Below, piece after piece: positions 9,022 to 19,029 of a stretch of 64,000 nt of DNA. The stretch is from Chondrus crispus (Eukaryota > Rhodophyta > Florideophyceae > Gigartinales > Gigartinaceae). The number at the start of each line of letters is the position of its first letter. Position 1 is the stretch's first letter. The translations under genes were made by a program, and so were the position numbers. The notes under the pieces were generated by a model. That model had not been told where the DNA came from. It was given only the letters and a program-made list of their open reading frames with translations, and did no database searches. The stretch is taken from contig NW_005178528.1 of assembly GCF_000350225.1 (NCBI RefSeq), positions 62,001-126,000 on the forward strand, written 5' to 3'.

Positions 9022-10804
9022 CTAGGCTGCTCTCTTGACTTTCTCCTCGCGATCCTTCTGCTTCCGAGCTCTCTCAATCTTTTTTTGCCGTTCACGTTCA
9101 TCTCGTTCCTCTTTCTTTCGCAATTTGTTCTCTTCCTTGCTCTTTTCTTCGGTTGCTTTCCTTTCCATTTCTCGCTTGTGTGCATTCAGTACGTCTGCGC
9201 TCGTCATGTATTTCGCGGGTGCGCCGCACATAAGCGCAACATTGCTCTGCTCATCAGAATTGTGGGCACTCGGAGCAGGCTTCACAGACATCAAAATTGA
9301 GTTCACAGTCTCACGCCTTGAAAGTTCTATTGCTAGGTTCTGTATCATTCCGGATGGCTCTTGCTTGTATCTCTTCACAATTTCCATAAAAGTTTCAGCA
9401 GCTTTGGCATCCAAACGCCTACGCTTGACAGATAGTAACCTTGCAGACACCTCCGCATCTTCGAAACCGCGAATGCGCTCCAAAACGTTCTCTTTCTCAG
9501 CATCAGCTTTTGTGCGGACTGCATTGATGAAACGGTAGTCCATCGGCCACAGACCCGTTGCTGCAAACGAATCCTTCTCATTCTGCGCAGTGATCATCCT
9601 ATGAGCTGCAATAGCCACCTTAAGTTTGAAGGACATTGATCCTGTGTTAACACGGCCACATTTCAACAGCTCATCCCTGACTTTTCGTACTGCAGCCTGA
9701 AACGATTTGTTAATTTTCTGGTCACACGGCTGCAAGAAGTGGGATGTATTCGCCGGAAGTATCACGGGGACGATGTTTCGCTTTTCACACTGCTTCACCC
9801 ATTCGAAGTCCAGTCTTGAGCTGTGTCCGTCAAGAAGCAAAACCCAAGTCTTATAATTCGGTACAAATTTTCTAACATATCGGTCGAGATGTTCGACAAA
9901 AAAGGGCATTATCGTTTGCTCCATCGAACCATTTTCGGATGTACGGAGAGCTGTCTCCTGGAAGTCACCCATCTCTCGCCAACCAGTGAGCAGAACCATC
10001 CGAGTTCTTAAAAATGGTAGAGTCAAGCGGCTCGTACCACTTTTTCATGAGCTTCTTACCGGCAGCAATTACAAATAGAGGAGCCATCCTACCGGATGCT
10101 GAGCCCGCCATTACTGCGGTCATGTGCTTGCTGCTCTTGTTGCTGCCAACTTGGAATCCCCCGTGTCTGGAATTCTTTCCAACAAATGTGCGTTCTCGAA
10201 TTCCAAACTGCGCGTCCACTTTAGTTTCATCCATATTCCCCACCCGATCTGGGTCATCAAACATACCGGGGTGATCCTGTCCCACCTTTTGAAGCTCCTG
10301 TGCCAAATTCTTAACGTGCTCGTAGTTTTCGCCCTTTATCTTAGCCGTTTCTTTGTTCTCAGCATTTCTGTATGTTAATTCGGGGGTCCGTGCTCGAAAA
10401 GATCGAACAGCGTCGTTGGAAGGGATTCTATTTTGGAATCCTTTTCTTCCATCTGCAGAGACTCGTGCCTGAATGGAACGCATCTGGGAGTTTGTGATGG
10501 CATAACCTTTCGCTGCTACAGTAATACAGCGCTCTGTAATCCTTTTGTGCTCTTCTTTCGTGAGCACGGTCTCGCGCCCAGCCCTATTGTCGGCAGGATT
10601 CAAAAGTTTTTGCAAGGCACCGTCATTATTTGTTTTAATGGCTTTTCGTATGCGCCAAGCTGTCGTTTGCTGAAGGCTGTGGGCTTCCATAACCTCCCTT
10701 ATCGATTTGTTTTGCCTAAAAGAAAGTGCAGCATCTGCTCGCCGCTTTTTGACAATCGCAAGTTCCTTCTCTCTGCGCCTGTGATGCGCTGCTTGCGCTC
10801 GCAT
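9022..10804 (-). pseudogene. Pogo-like DDE_1 transposase, one frameshift
   Basis: Two minus frames cover one transposase. The N-terminal frame (9965-10804, 279 residues) has a basic helix-turn-helix region (SIREVMEAHSLQQTTAWRI) and the first catalytic Asp in GNMDETKVD, followed by MTAVMAGSASGRMAPLFV. The C-terminal frame (9022-10026) has the second Asp in LLLDGHSSR, then PANTSHFLQPCDQ with the third Asp, and a long Lys/Glu-rich coiled tail. These are hallmarks of the DDE_1/pogo family, which cuts and pastes at TA sites. The frames overlap at 9965-10026, so one frameshift separates the first Asp from the other two. A further stop lies in the tail at 9022. Probably inactive. Confidence 0.8.
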
Positions 10805-10986
10805 TGACTTCGGTATGGTAGATCTGTGTTTTCCACCATGTTGAAGTCAGTCCGCGTGGGGAGAGTGGCTGTATAAGACGGCGGGAGCTGAGGAATTCAA
10901 ATTTGAACTAAGATGGAGACGAGGACAGTACTTATCATTGTCAACCGTGTTGTCAGAGGGCAAAGAGGTGGACAGATTTTACTGTA

Positions 10987-13152
10987 CAGTGCACTACAAG
11001 ATTTAGTGCTAGGGCCTGACATATCGCATAATGTGGCACTATTGGGGGGTGGCACTGCGAAAAGAGTCGTCCGTAAAGGTCTTAAAGGTCACTTTTCAGC
11101 AATGAATCTTTACGCGTTGTATAAGACACAATATCTACGTCCAGTACTCATTAATAAGCGTCTGCCTTGAAGATTCCTTTCCTGACTGCGCCTTTGACGA
11201 AAAGAAAGCCTTTTTGGCCTTCCTTAAATGTACAGAAGCCTCTGTAACATCACATTGATATGCTAATTCTTCCAACTGGAAGAACATAGCCGATACAACC
11301 AGAGAACTCGGGATATTTTTCACATCTCTGCAATCTTCATTCGTGTCATCTGTATCCGTCAAATGACTATTGCGACCAGTAATAAATGTGCACGCCAGGT
11401 CAAATGAATCATTTGCCATTCCCGCTACAATATTAGGCTCCTCCTCCACACATAACCAACTGTCAGCGTCTCCAATCGTAATGTTCTCAACTCCATAGGT
11501 TGAAAGTTCGTCGTCCTCTTTCACATTTAAAGATAAATGCTTCATCATTTCCATTACGTTTCTTAAAACTTCTTTATCTGCCGATGCACGACTACCATGC
11601 ATCTTTCCGTACTGACTTGTGAGGTCAGCCTGCATCTCCAATGGCAGAATACCTGCTTTGACCCAACACCTGGCAATTGTTTGTTGGCTGACAGTTTCCC
11701 AAGTCATGGGGACCATTTCGGAAACATCAAGCATGTGAGGATCGTATCCATCCCTCATGCCTCTCGTTCCAGCGGTCTTTTTCTTATTTATATTGTGCTT
11801 CGTGGCTCGGTCCTCAATGTCGCGAACAATTTCCCGCAACATGTGATGGCGATAACGTATCTTCCAGCATGAAATAATTCCTAGATCCATTGGCTGATGC
11901 ACTGATGTGCAATTTGGTGGTAGTGTCATTATCGATACTTGGCCTCTAACATCTTCTAAATCCGTACCGTGCGGCCCGCAGTTGTCCATCAGGAGAAGAA
12001 CTGGTCAGATGTCTTAGACCTGACATAGGGAAGAGAGACCTGATATAACCATTTCTTAAAAGTAACAGCGTCGGACCAGGCATTGAATTGACTAAAGTAG
12101 GGCACTGGCGGTTGGCCAAGCCACAAGCATCTTGGGGTTTTGCTCTTACCAATAATTGCCATCGGTAGTTTCAACGATCCATCAGAATTAGTGCAGACAT
12201 ATGCCATGATGCGGTCCTTCGCATTCATGCCATTAGTTCCTCGAACAGATTTTCTGTTCTCATGTGTGCAGATGTATGTCTTCCGTGGTAGTAATTTTTA
12301 AAAAAGTCCTGTTTCATCCACGTTGAAAATTCTTTGAACCTTGAACTTGCTCATCAATCCGTGCAGTAGTACAATGCGCTCTCTAATGGCGTCGAGGTTA
12401 ACATAGCCAGCTTCGCCATGTAAGGAAACCCAACGAAGGGAATGACGCTGTACAAACTTACTTACCCATCCACATGATGCTTTGAAAATATCCAGCGCAT
12501 GATGCTCGGCTGCACACATCGTCTGCTCTCCCTTTAAAAGTTCGTCCCGAATCAGCAATGCGTTTGCTTGAATAACGCTTTGAGTAACCGGCATCTTGAG
12601 TGAACAGGAAATTGTGATACATTCAAGAAGCAACTTTTCGAGCAACGGATAGGCACATGCTTTGACAGATTTGCTGTTTAGAGAGACGTTTCAAGTAATT
12701 GCCGTTTCCATGATACGGTCGATATTTGATCGAATGTTTGTTACAGTTCGGCGAGAGATCTGGTACTTTTCATGATGTGATTAGCGAGTGTCCCTGTTTG
12801 CATTTGTCTCGCGATGTCTGCCGTTTGATTGACTGTGAGGTGCGTTCGCCGCGTTTCAGGCTTGGGCTGTGACGATATTTTTGCTGTCATGTCCATTTGA
12901 GTCAGAAGGGGAGCGATCAGGAAAGGTGAACAATACGTGGGTTGGTTGGGCGATGGGTGGAGGTCGCCAGTCTCAACGAAAACGTGAATGTGGAAGAATA
13001 TGGATCCGGGCGAGTGCCCGGCGCCGCATTGCGCTCGACCTAGAATTGGACTTCACGTGTCGTGTTATGATAAATCGTGACAACCGGGTTTTGGTGGCAC
13101 TAAACCGAGGGAGGCACTGTCAAAGAGGGCACTAAATCGTGACCCCCCCCTG
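10987..13152 (-). mobile_element. Tigger-like DNA transposon nested in the pogo-like element
   Basis: Begins CAGTGCACTAC and ends ...CCCCTG, so both ends read CAG from outside, and it is flanked by TA (10985-10986 and 13153-13154). A GATTTAGTGC motif lies about 13 bases in from each end, and GGCACTA/TAGTGCC boxes repeat in both subterminal regions. The transposase is on the minus strand (11135-12720). Its insertion splits the right end of the surrounding element, leaving 13153-13204 beyond it. Confidence 0.75.
11135..12720 (-). pseudogene. Tigger/jerky-like transposase, broken
   Basis: Three minus frames give, in order: a CENP-B-type helix-turn-helix (SCGWVSKFVQRHSL) and the catalytic NVDETGLF (12298-12645); a middle strand region with KTPRCL and PPVPYFSQFNAW (11989-12228); and MDNCGPHG followed by LPPNCTSVHQPMDLGII (11135-11989), the second and third acidic positions of the DDE_1 fold. 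A TAA stands where relatives have Tyr after NVDETGLF, and a frameshift precedes MDNCGPHG. The C-terminal 180 residues are acidic and unassigned. Family membership is clear; function is lost. Confidence 0.8.
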
Positions 13153-13206
13153 TATAGGGGTGTTCCAAATTGACCCTTTTTCCAAATATAGCCATTATGA
13201 AGGGTA

Positions 13207-13436
13207 CCTGGTATGCATCTCGTATGACCCAGAAATTGACATTGAAGACCCGAATCTGGGCGCGACCACGCGTCACCGTTTGGAATCCGTGCAGGGAAAT
13301 GGGGCCTCGAGAAGCATGACGAGCTCAAAAGAAGGAGCAACGACATCTGCAAAAGAGGAGACATTTTTGACAACCTCAGCAACGATAAAAAGAAGGTAAA
13401 GAATTGCGACGAACAGAGTTGACTCCAACCACACAA
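13207..13436 (-). pseudogene. Temptin-domain secreted protein, truncated copy
   Basis: The minus-strand codons match the first half of the intact gene at 26613-27365: a signal peptide (MSPLLQMSLLLLLSSSC) and the start of the temptin domain (RIPNGDAW, then CQFLGHTRCIPGT). The homology ends exactly at the TA where the pogo-like element begins, so the DSDGDG half is missing. A few base differences distinguish it from copy B. Non-functional by truncation. Confidence 0.8.
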
Positions 13437-13884
13437 ACTGACTTTGGACTGGGAAGCCTGATCGGGCTGCAGAGCTTATATACATCTGCAAAACACTTAG
13501 TCTTGGAGTTTTCCGAAAGGCGCCACACCGCAAACAATACTCGAGAACGCAGTTGAGTGAATAACGAAAGTGTGCCCTCCATTGTGATGTGTTTCAGGTT
13601 CAAAACAGTATTTCAAAATCTATCTGATGTACGCTATAGTGGAGTCTGTCGCAATTCTGCTTGGAGATGTGTGGTACAACAGGAGTTTCATTCTAGTTCG
13701 GATGTTTACCACTCAGTCTGCGATTTGCAAATTATAACTTGCACACTTCTCGTGGGAAGTTTGGTGCAAAGACATTCACACAGAAATCGTCTCCACATTC
13801 GCAAAGGAATTCCTGTGGTTAGAGAGGTCCCCAACGTGTGTGTACTTCGAGAACTCATCTTTTATATGCAGTGGAAAAGAAGGT

Positions 13885-14367
13885 TCAGTGCTTAGGCAAC
13901 AGCATGATCTTATTGCAATGCGCCTGTGAATTTTCCAGAGCGCGTTGGGTTTCTTGTCTGGCTTTCACTGGCTCAAGGATACAATAGCACTGCTTGATTG
14001 GCTTGTTATCTAATTCAATCCTCGCTTCGCATAAAGCTGCAAGCAGGTCCTCTAACAAACTGCTTCTCCCAACTATAAACTGTACATTTCTCACTGGACC
14101 AAACTGCAAACGGACAGTGAAATGAAGAGCACTATTCATAAAATAGGGCTTTAAATAGCAATGGCTAATGAATATACCCTGTTCTTTAATGCGACTACGG
14201 CATTTCGCGGCGAGAATTAGGAAAAGAATTAATTTTACTCCGCCCGTCACAGCATAGCAAGAACATCGCAAACGGATCCCAACTTGAGAAATATATCTGG
14301 CCCTGCAACTAATTTGACGTTCAAGGATGGGAATGCAGCGCATGTCCTGGTGTCTATCGACGCGCAA
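13885..14367 (-). CDS. Unidentified ORF in duplication copy A
   Basis: A 160-residue ORF (start near the CSIDTRTC region, end LLPKH). The last 80 residues look protein-like (FGPVRNVQFIVGRSSLLEDLL, then CYCILEPVKARQETQRALE). In copy B the same region (27938-28294) ends early, because one base is missing in the AAAGCTGC stretch at about 14030 (AAGCTGC in B near 27960). No family recognised. The frameshift between copies argues that at least one is non-functional. Confidence 0.25.
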   Translation of the reverse strand: MRVDRHQDMRCIPILERQISCRARYISQVGIRLRCSCYAVTGGVKLILFLILAAKCRSRIKEQGIFISHCYLKPYFMNSALHFTVRLQFGPVRNVQFIVGRSSLLEDLLAALCEARIELDNKPIKQCYCILEPVKARQETQRALENSQAHCNKIMLLPKH

Positions 14368-14517
14368 AGTTGTGCAGTACAGCCAAACAGCATGTCATAT
14401 AAACAACGTAGAGTTGCCCTTGGCAAAATTGGATACAATAACGATATCATACATAATATTTTGCTACGTAGCGTTCTGCTAGAGGGTTTTGTTCCGCACT
14501 CTGTAGGAATCATTTGA
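14284..14517 (+). CDS. Unidentified ORF, plus strand, duplication copy A
   Basis: 77 codons, opposite in strand to the ORF at 13885-14367 and overlapping it. The copy B version (28211-28480) extends 12 residues further because of a one-base difference near the end (CATTTGAAG in A, CATTGAAG in B). Composition is protein-like (LTFKDGNAAHVLVSIDAQSC), and which strand is really coding is unresolved. Confidence 0.2.
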   Translation: MRNISGPATNLTFKDGNAAHVLVSIDAQSCAVQPNSMSYKQRRVALGKIGYNNDIIHNILLRSVLLEGFVPHSVGII

Positions 14518-14853
14518 AGGGCACACTGGCCCTGGAGTACCTACCATTCAGTAGTAGTGCTTATGATTTTTTTTTGAGGTCTTGTGATGCGCGAATACCG
14601 TTCCAATGGAAATGAAATTTTATTCTGGACCCAAGCAACGAAGAATGAGCGTTTCTGAGATTCGATATTGTCAGCCACACATTCTGTAACGACGACGCGG
14701 TAATTCCTCGAAACCATGTAGGACTAAGCCCCTCAGTTATCTCCACGACTTACAGAATTCGAGAGTGAAAAGTCCAAGTGAAGTCCAGTCGCGGTTGTTG
14801 TCCATCTGTGGCAATGTCTAAGTGTCCGCGAATGTGTTTCATAGTTTCGGACT

Positions 14854-15195
14854 GTGATATGGTATTACCATTTAGAGCGAACTCGCGAGACAAAGGTCTT
14901 CTTCTCTTACAACGAAAATTTTCATCATCCTTTATTCCCAGATCTGCATTCTCTATTGAACTTGTTTTCCAACAATGAAAGCGCAGACGTGTTTCACAAA
15001 AAGATACAACCTTTACCAGGTAGGGTTGACTTCACTCTGGTTGTCGCGAAATCATCACCCTTTGGTTTTCCACTTTGCCTCACGATAAGGGATTGGAAGA
15101 AAAAGAAAAAAAGAAGGAGAGGGAAGGGTAGGAGCGGAAGCAAGACCTCAACGATGGGCGAAAGCAGTTTTCTGACGGCGTTCAGCTACCAATGA
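14854..15195 (+). CDS. Unidentified ORF conserved in both duplication copies
   Basis: 113 codons, preserved at 28782-29123 with few changes. It contains a hydrophilic segment (HHPLFPDLHSLLNLFSNNESADVFHKK), then VDFTLVVAKSSPFGFPLCLTI, then a Lys/Arg run before GESSFLTAFSYQ. It could be the last exon of a gene whose upstream exons lie at 13.6-14.8 kb. No family recognised. Confidence 0.3.
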   Translation: MIWYYHLERTRETKVFFSYNENFHHPLFPDLHSLLNLFSNNESADVFHKKIQPLPGRVDFTLVVAKSSPFGFPLCLTIRDWKKKKKRRRGKGRSGSKTSTMGESSFLTAFSYQ

Positions 15196-15680
15196 ATATT
15201 TCTTATACAGAGATACGCGTAATTCCTTGTCTCTCTCTTCACTCCCGAAGCAGTGTCAAGTCGTCGGAGGTAGAGTTTTTCAATTTTCATTATGGAAGAA
15301 ATTAACTGATTGTAAGAGAACTGATTGTAGGAGAACTGTCATAGTAGCTCGGTGAGGCCGAACGACCGTCCCGTCTCTACATGGGCACCGCAGAGCTGGA
15401 TAGCTGATGTTTATCGGACCGTTAGTCCTCATATGAGGACAAAAGTTATTTTATTTTTTCTAGAAAACCCAAATTCGCGATTTCACTTCTGTTTTTGAAA
15501 CCAGAAGGCCATCACTACGGGCAAAGCACATGCTTGTCAATTTTCGCGAAAACCAACCCGTTGATGCATATAAAAGTGTTCAAAAGAAAAAGTCGGCTTA
15601 CGGTATGCATTTTTCTTTAAGCTAATTCTGTAACAGTAACATGGAAACATTTATTTGAGGGCTTTCTATTCGGTTCTAAC

Positions 15681-15992
15681 CCGCGATTTCGGGTTGTTTT
15701 TTCATTTTTGCTTTTTGCTTGTTTATTCATGCAGAAACTGAGAAACTTCATGATTCTTCATGAAGAAACGACTTTAGACAATGGTAGCCACGACTTACAC
15801 GTTACATCTCCATGATGGAGATGGGCTACAGGGACCCTAGGAAGTCATGGGGGATCTCGTTTTTGATGGTTGATCGCGATTATCGGTGGGTCGCCTGAAG
15901 AAGGCCGAAGTGGTGATTTTTTCATTTTGCAGCACTATCTGGCAGTTTTTGCGCGCAATTGCGCGCAAAAACATGATTTATTGAAATCGCGG
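15681..15992. mobile_element. hAT-like MITE (312 bp) with 8 bp target duplication
   Basis: Ends are CCGCGATTTC and GAAATCGCGG. The flanking octamer GTTCTAAC occurs at 15673-15680 and 15993-16000. Copy B holds the empty site (a single GTTCTAAC at 30100-30107), proving insertion after the duplication. An internal palindrome (GCGCGCAATTGCGCGC region near 15950-15970) is present. An 8 bp duplication fits the hAT group; no coding capacity. Confidence 0.85.
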
Positions 15993-16562
15993 GTTCTAAC
16001 GTTCGAAAAGTTTTAAAACGAGTCATTCTTCCAAAGAAAAATAGAAACCGTCGCCATCAAAGTTGAAAAGAAATAAAATTCGCAGATTTTTATGTTTTGA
16101 TAACGCTTGGTCGGATAGATACTAGCACTACTCGAACAACTCTTATCAGCAATAAATATGCAACGACGTGACCGTAAAAAAAGAGTGATTTCTTTGTTTT
16201 CTAAGAGATGCGAAAAAGGAAAACTGGTAGCAAAGGAACCTTTTTTTGCATCAGACGAGCTCCAACGAGGCAAAGAGGGTCATGACAACTCAAGGTGTCG
16301 TCAGGATGTCGTGATTCCCGAGTCTGTTGGCAAACACAAAGTGGCATATATTTTGCATTGGTCCATTCTATTCCCCGAAGAAGTATATCATCGTCAGCAG
16401 AACCATGCAGTGCTATGATCAGGCGTGTTTTGGGCACTCAACGACATGTCCAGTTTGGAAGTTCTAAGGACTTAAATCGGAATCACGAACGATCCACATT
16501 AACATCAAGCCGGAACGTGATGCAGAGATGCAGATCGTCGACGTATTGTAGCGGTTGAAGGA

Positions 16563-16630
16563 CAAGCACAGTATGTATGTCTTTCTAATTTTTCTTTGTA
16601 TAAACATACTGTGGGTATCCTTCCCGAAGG
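16563..16630. repeat. Inverted repeat (19 bp arms), present in both duplication copies
   Basis: Arms read AAGGACAAGCACAGTATGT and an ACATACTGTG...ATCCTT partner, separated by about 26 AT-rich bases. The copy B arms (near 30669-30736) pair even better (GCGTGTCCTT), so the hairpin predates the duplication. It may be a small foldback element or a transcript hairpin. Confidence 0.5.
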
Positions 16631-16770
16631 TAGTGACTTCTCCATTCTTTTAAAAGATGGCATAGAACTCCAATATAATTTCTATGTCATACCTAAAAGA
16701 AATTTCAGAGGAGGAGTACGGTATCGACTAGTATTAAAGAGGATGGTCTGGGAGATTGACGGAAAGGACA

Positions 16771-17780
16771 TGTAGTGCAGTGACCCTGCGCCCTTTATCC
16801 CTGGTCACCGCCGTTGGGAGGCCGTGCTCCACGCTTTTGACACGTGTACTGTGCGTGCATACTTGGGGAAGGTACCCCACGTGTACCACATGTAGACACA
16901 CGTGTATAGAGTCGTATGACACGTATATGATACGTGTGCAACACGTGTGTGACACGTATACATACGTGGTGCGCACAAGTTGCTACGCAAATTAGCGTCT
17001 AATGCCCAGTGACAATTCAAATGACGATAATTAATTATTAATTACCCATTTAGTAACCGACGCCGACAACTGCGCTCGGCCTATATAGGTTGGGTGTCAG
17101 AAGGCTCTACAGTAAAGAGGGATCAGGTGATCGGACCCCATCTGTTGTGGGATCTTCTACGGTTCTTATCTAGTTTGCTAAGTCGGGTACCTGAACCCTT
17201 CGTCGTCATCCTTTGTCTTGCTTTTCCTTTACTTTTTGACCTATTTCTACATTTCTACGCTATCGTTCATTTTCCTACTTTCTTCTGTTTTCTTGTGTTG
17301 TTCTTCTTCGACGCTGTCGATAGCGGTCCGCTATACGGCCGCGACACACCCACTCCTTCTAGTTACTCGATCCCGAGTACCCCTTCGCGCGCTGACCGCG
17401 ACTCTACGCGCGATTCTCGCGTTACCTCTGAGCTACCGCGGACAGAGGGCCCCGAACACCCTGGTGGTGACTGAACATTCCGCTTTCCCTCACAGCGGGA
17501 TTTACGCCCTCGTTGGCGAGTGTGTCCACTGCACTACATTACATAAGCAATTGTATGGAGATTAGTTATAAGGTGAAAGGATAGTTTGTTGTAGTCTAGC
17601 ATGTACTGGATTGTTCTTTGTTTCAACTACGATTTCTATAAAAGGTGCGGAGTTCGGACGGGGAAAGCAAAAGGGGGCAGGCATACCTCTCACTAACCCT
17701 GAGAGCCACCCAACCTGCAACTCCAAGTGTGTCCAACTTAAGAACCGCTTTGAAACCATTCAACACAAGTATGTCACTCT
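16771..17780 (+). repeat. LTR-like repeat with ACGTGT-rich region and TATA box, copy A
   Basis: Contains dense ACACGTGT/CACGTGT repeats (16840-16975), a CTATATAGG TATA box near 17079, and a downstream T-rich leader. The arrangement mimics the U3-R part of the hairpin LTR family seen elsewhere in this window, and the same sequence recurs at 30885-32350. Clear TG/CA ends with a target duplication were not found, so the exact limits are uncertain. Confidence 0.45.
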
Positions 17781-19029
17781 GTTCATTTCATTAACCCTGA
17801 GCATCGCTAAACCTACACTGTATTGTACCGTAGCGCACGTAGGGGGCAACAAAAGGGAATTGCTGTAGCTGAGTCAGTGTTACAAAAATGTTGGAAATGC
17901 CTGACTCATTACTACAGTTCCAAAGTTTTTCGCGTGCAAGCAATGCAAGGCAAATTCTCTGCTGTTTTGCTCAAGGCACCGTCGTTAGGATGTTGATTCC
18001 TTAGTGGTTTGTATCATAGCCGTACCAGAGTTGAGGTCTCAACGCCTAACCAGTGCAATGCTCACAACCTCGGCCTCCGTTTCAAGATGCACAAAGGCAT
18101 GTATGCTGAATGGAGAAGCAGCAATACAGTTACCCTAAGCTTTGACTACTGCACTCTCTTCGGTGTTGAAAACATTGCATGAGTGAGGGCTTCAGGTCTG
18201 TAAAGCGACACCGGAAATTTTTGGAAAGACACGGCCTCTGAAACTTACCTTTCCCGTATACAACTGGGTTGGTTTTGCCATTTGAAGGACATATACAGTA
18301 TTAAACACTGACGATGGGTTTTGATGCGGGAGGGATAAAATACTCTTTCATGAAACCAAGCACTGGTCCTGAAAGCTGCAAAAAGGTGTTGCAAGCATCT
18401 GCAGTTAGGCAGAGAAAAGATTGGGCAACTGGACACGCAGCATCTCCATCCGCATGAAGTGTAAAAACACAAACGCACACACAAGCGTGGCACTTTTTGC
18501 GCCCAAAATTCATGCACATCCGTTGGTCTACTGTCTATAACTCCAGGCACAGTCCCTCTGTGTCTGGAATGGTAAAAGGGGACTGACGGATGTGTCTGAG
18601 TTCAGGGCAAACATGTGGGGGACCGTGAACGTTCTCTCAAGCACAAAGGATTTTGCCTTTCTGACGTTGATCAATCTGAAGAACCTGTGGCGAATTGTGC
18701 GCGTCGGTCTCTAGAAACACTGCAAAAAAGGAACGCTAGAACTCTCGGGGAAGGATAAGGTAGGCCGGAGGGGCTCCTGGCCTTTTCAGAAAACGCAAGT
18801 CGGTGGCGAGTTCGCTCTGCCCCAGCCATGCTTGGGGAGAGCGCCGCCTTTATATTAAATCATCCCTCTCGCTCTTTTCAGAACTTTCCACCCAACAGTC
18901 GCGCTCAATTGTGTTCATCGCTGGGCCGCCCGATCGCGACCTTTCGGCGTCCGTCGGATATTCGCGGTAGGGGAATTAGGCAACTTTAAGTCCGTTAATC
19001 GTAGTGCTCTTGAAAACGGACTACTGCGC
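17781..19029. other. No gene recognised
   Basis: Some protein-like stretches exist: a plus frame at about 18010-18183 (RFKMHKGMYAEWRSSN) and a Cys-rich minus ORF at 18301-18519. None shows a known domain or a convincing start. The 18770-18900 part is GC-rich with a TATATTAAA box. Confidence 0.4.

Larger units (their letters stand above)
8630..13204 (-). mobile_element. Pogo-like DNA transposon with nested Tigger-like element
   Basis: Terminal inverted repeats start CCCTTCATACTGGC at 8630 and end ...ATTATGAAGGG at 13204, continuing inward with an ATTTGGAACAC motif on both sides. TA dinucleotides flank it (8628-8629 and 13205-13206), as in the pogo/Tc1 group. Its transposase runs leftward (9022-10804). 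A second element (10987-13152) is inserted near its right end. The right flank is the truncated temptin gene of duplication copy A; the left flank is the terminus of another pogo-like fragment, sharing one TA. Confidence 0.75.
13205..17780. repeat. Segmental duplication, copy A
   Basis: Matches 27134-32355 in the same orientation, by eye about 98% identical where colinear. Copy A carries a 312 bp MITE (15681-15992) absent from B. Copy B carries a solo LTR (29488-29981) and a PP2A-scaffold gene fragment (31293-31718) absent from A. Copy A is cut on its left by the pogo-like transposon at a TA inside the temptin gene. Confidence 0.9.

Noticed and set aside
13885-15195. Confident host gene spanning the unidentified ORFs of the duplication
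   Set aside because: ORFs are on both strands, differ by single-base indels between copies A and B, and show no known domain; kept only as low-confidence ORFs.
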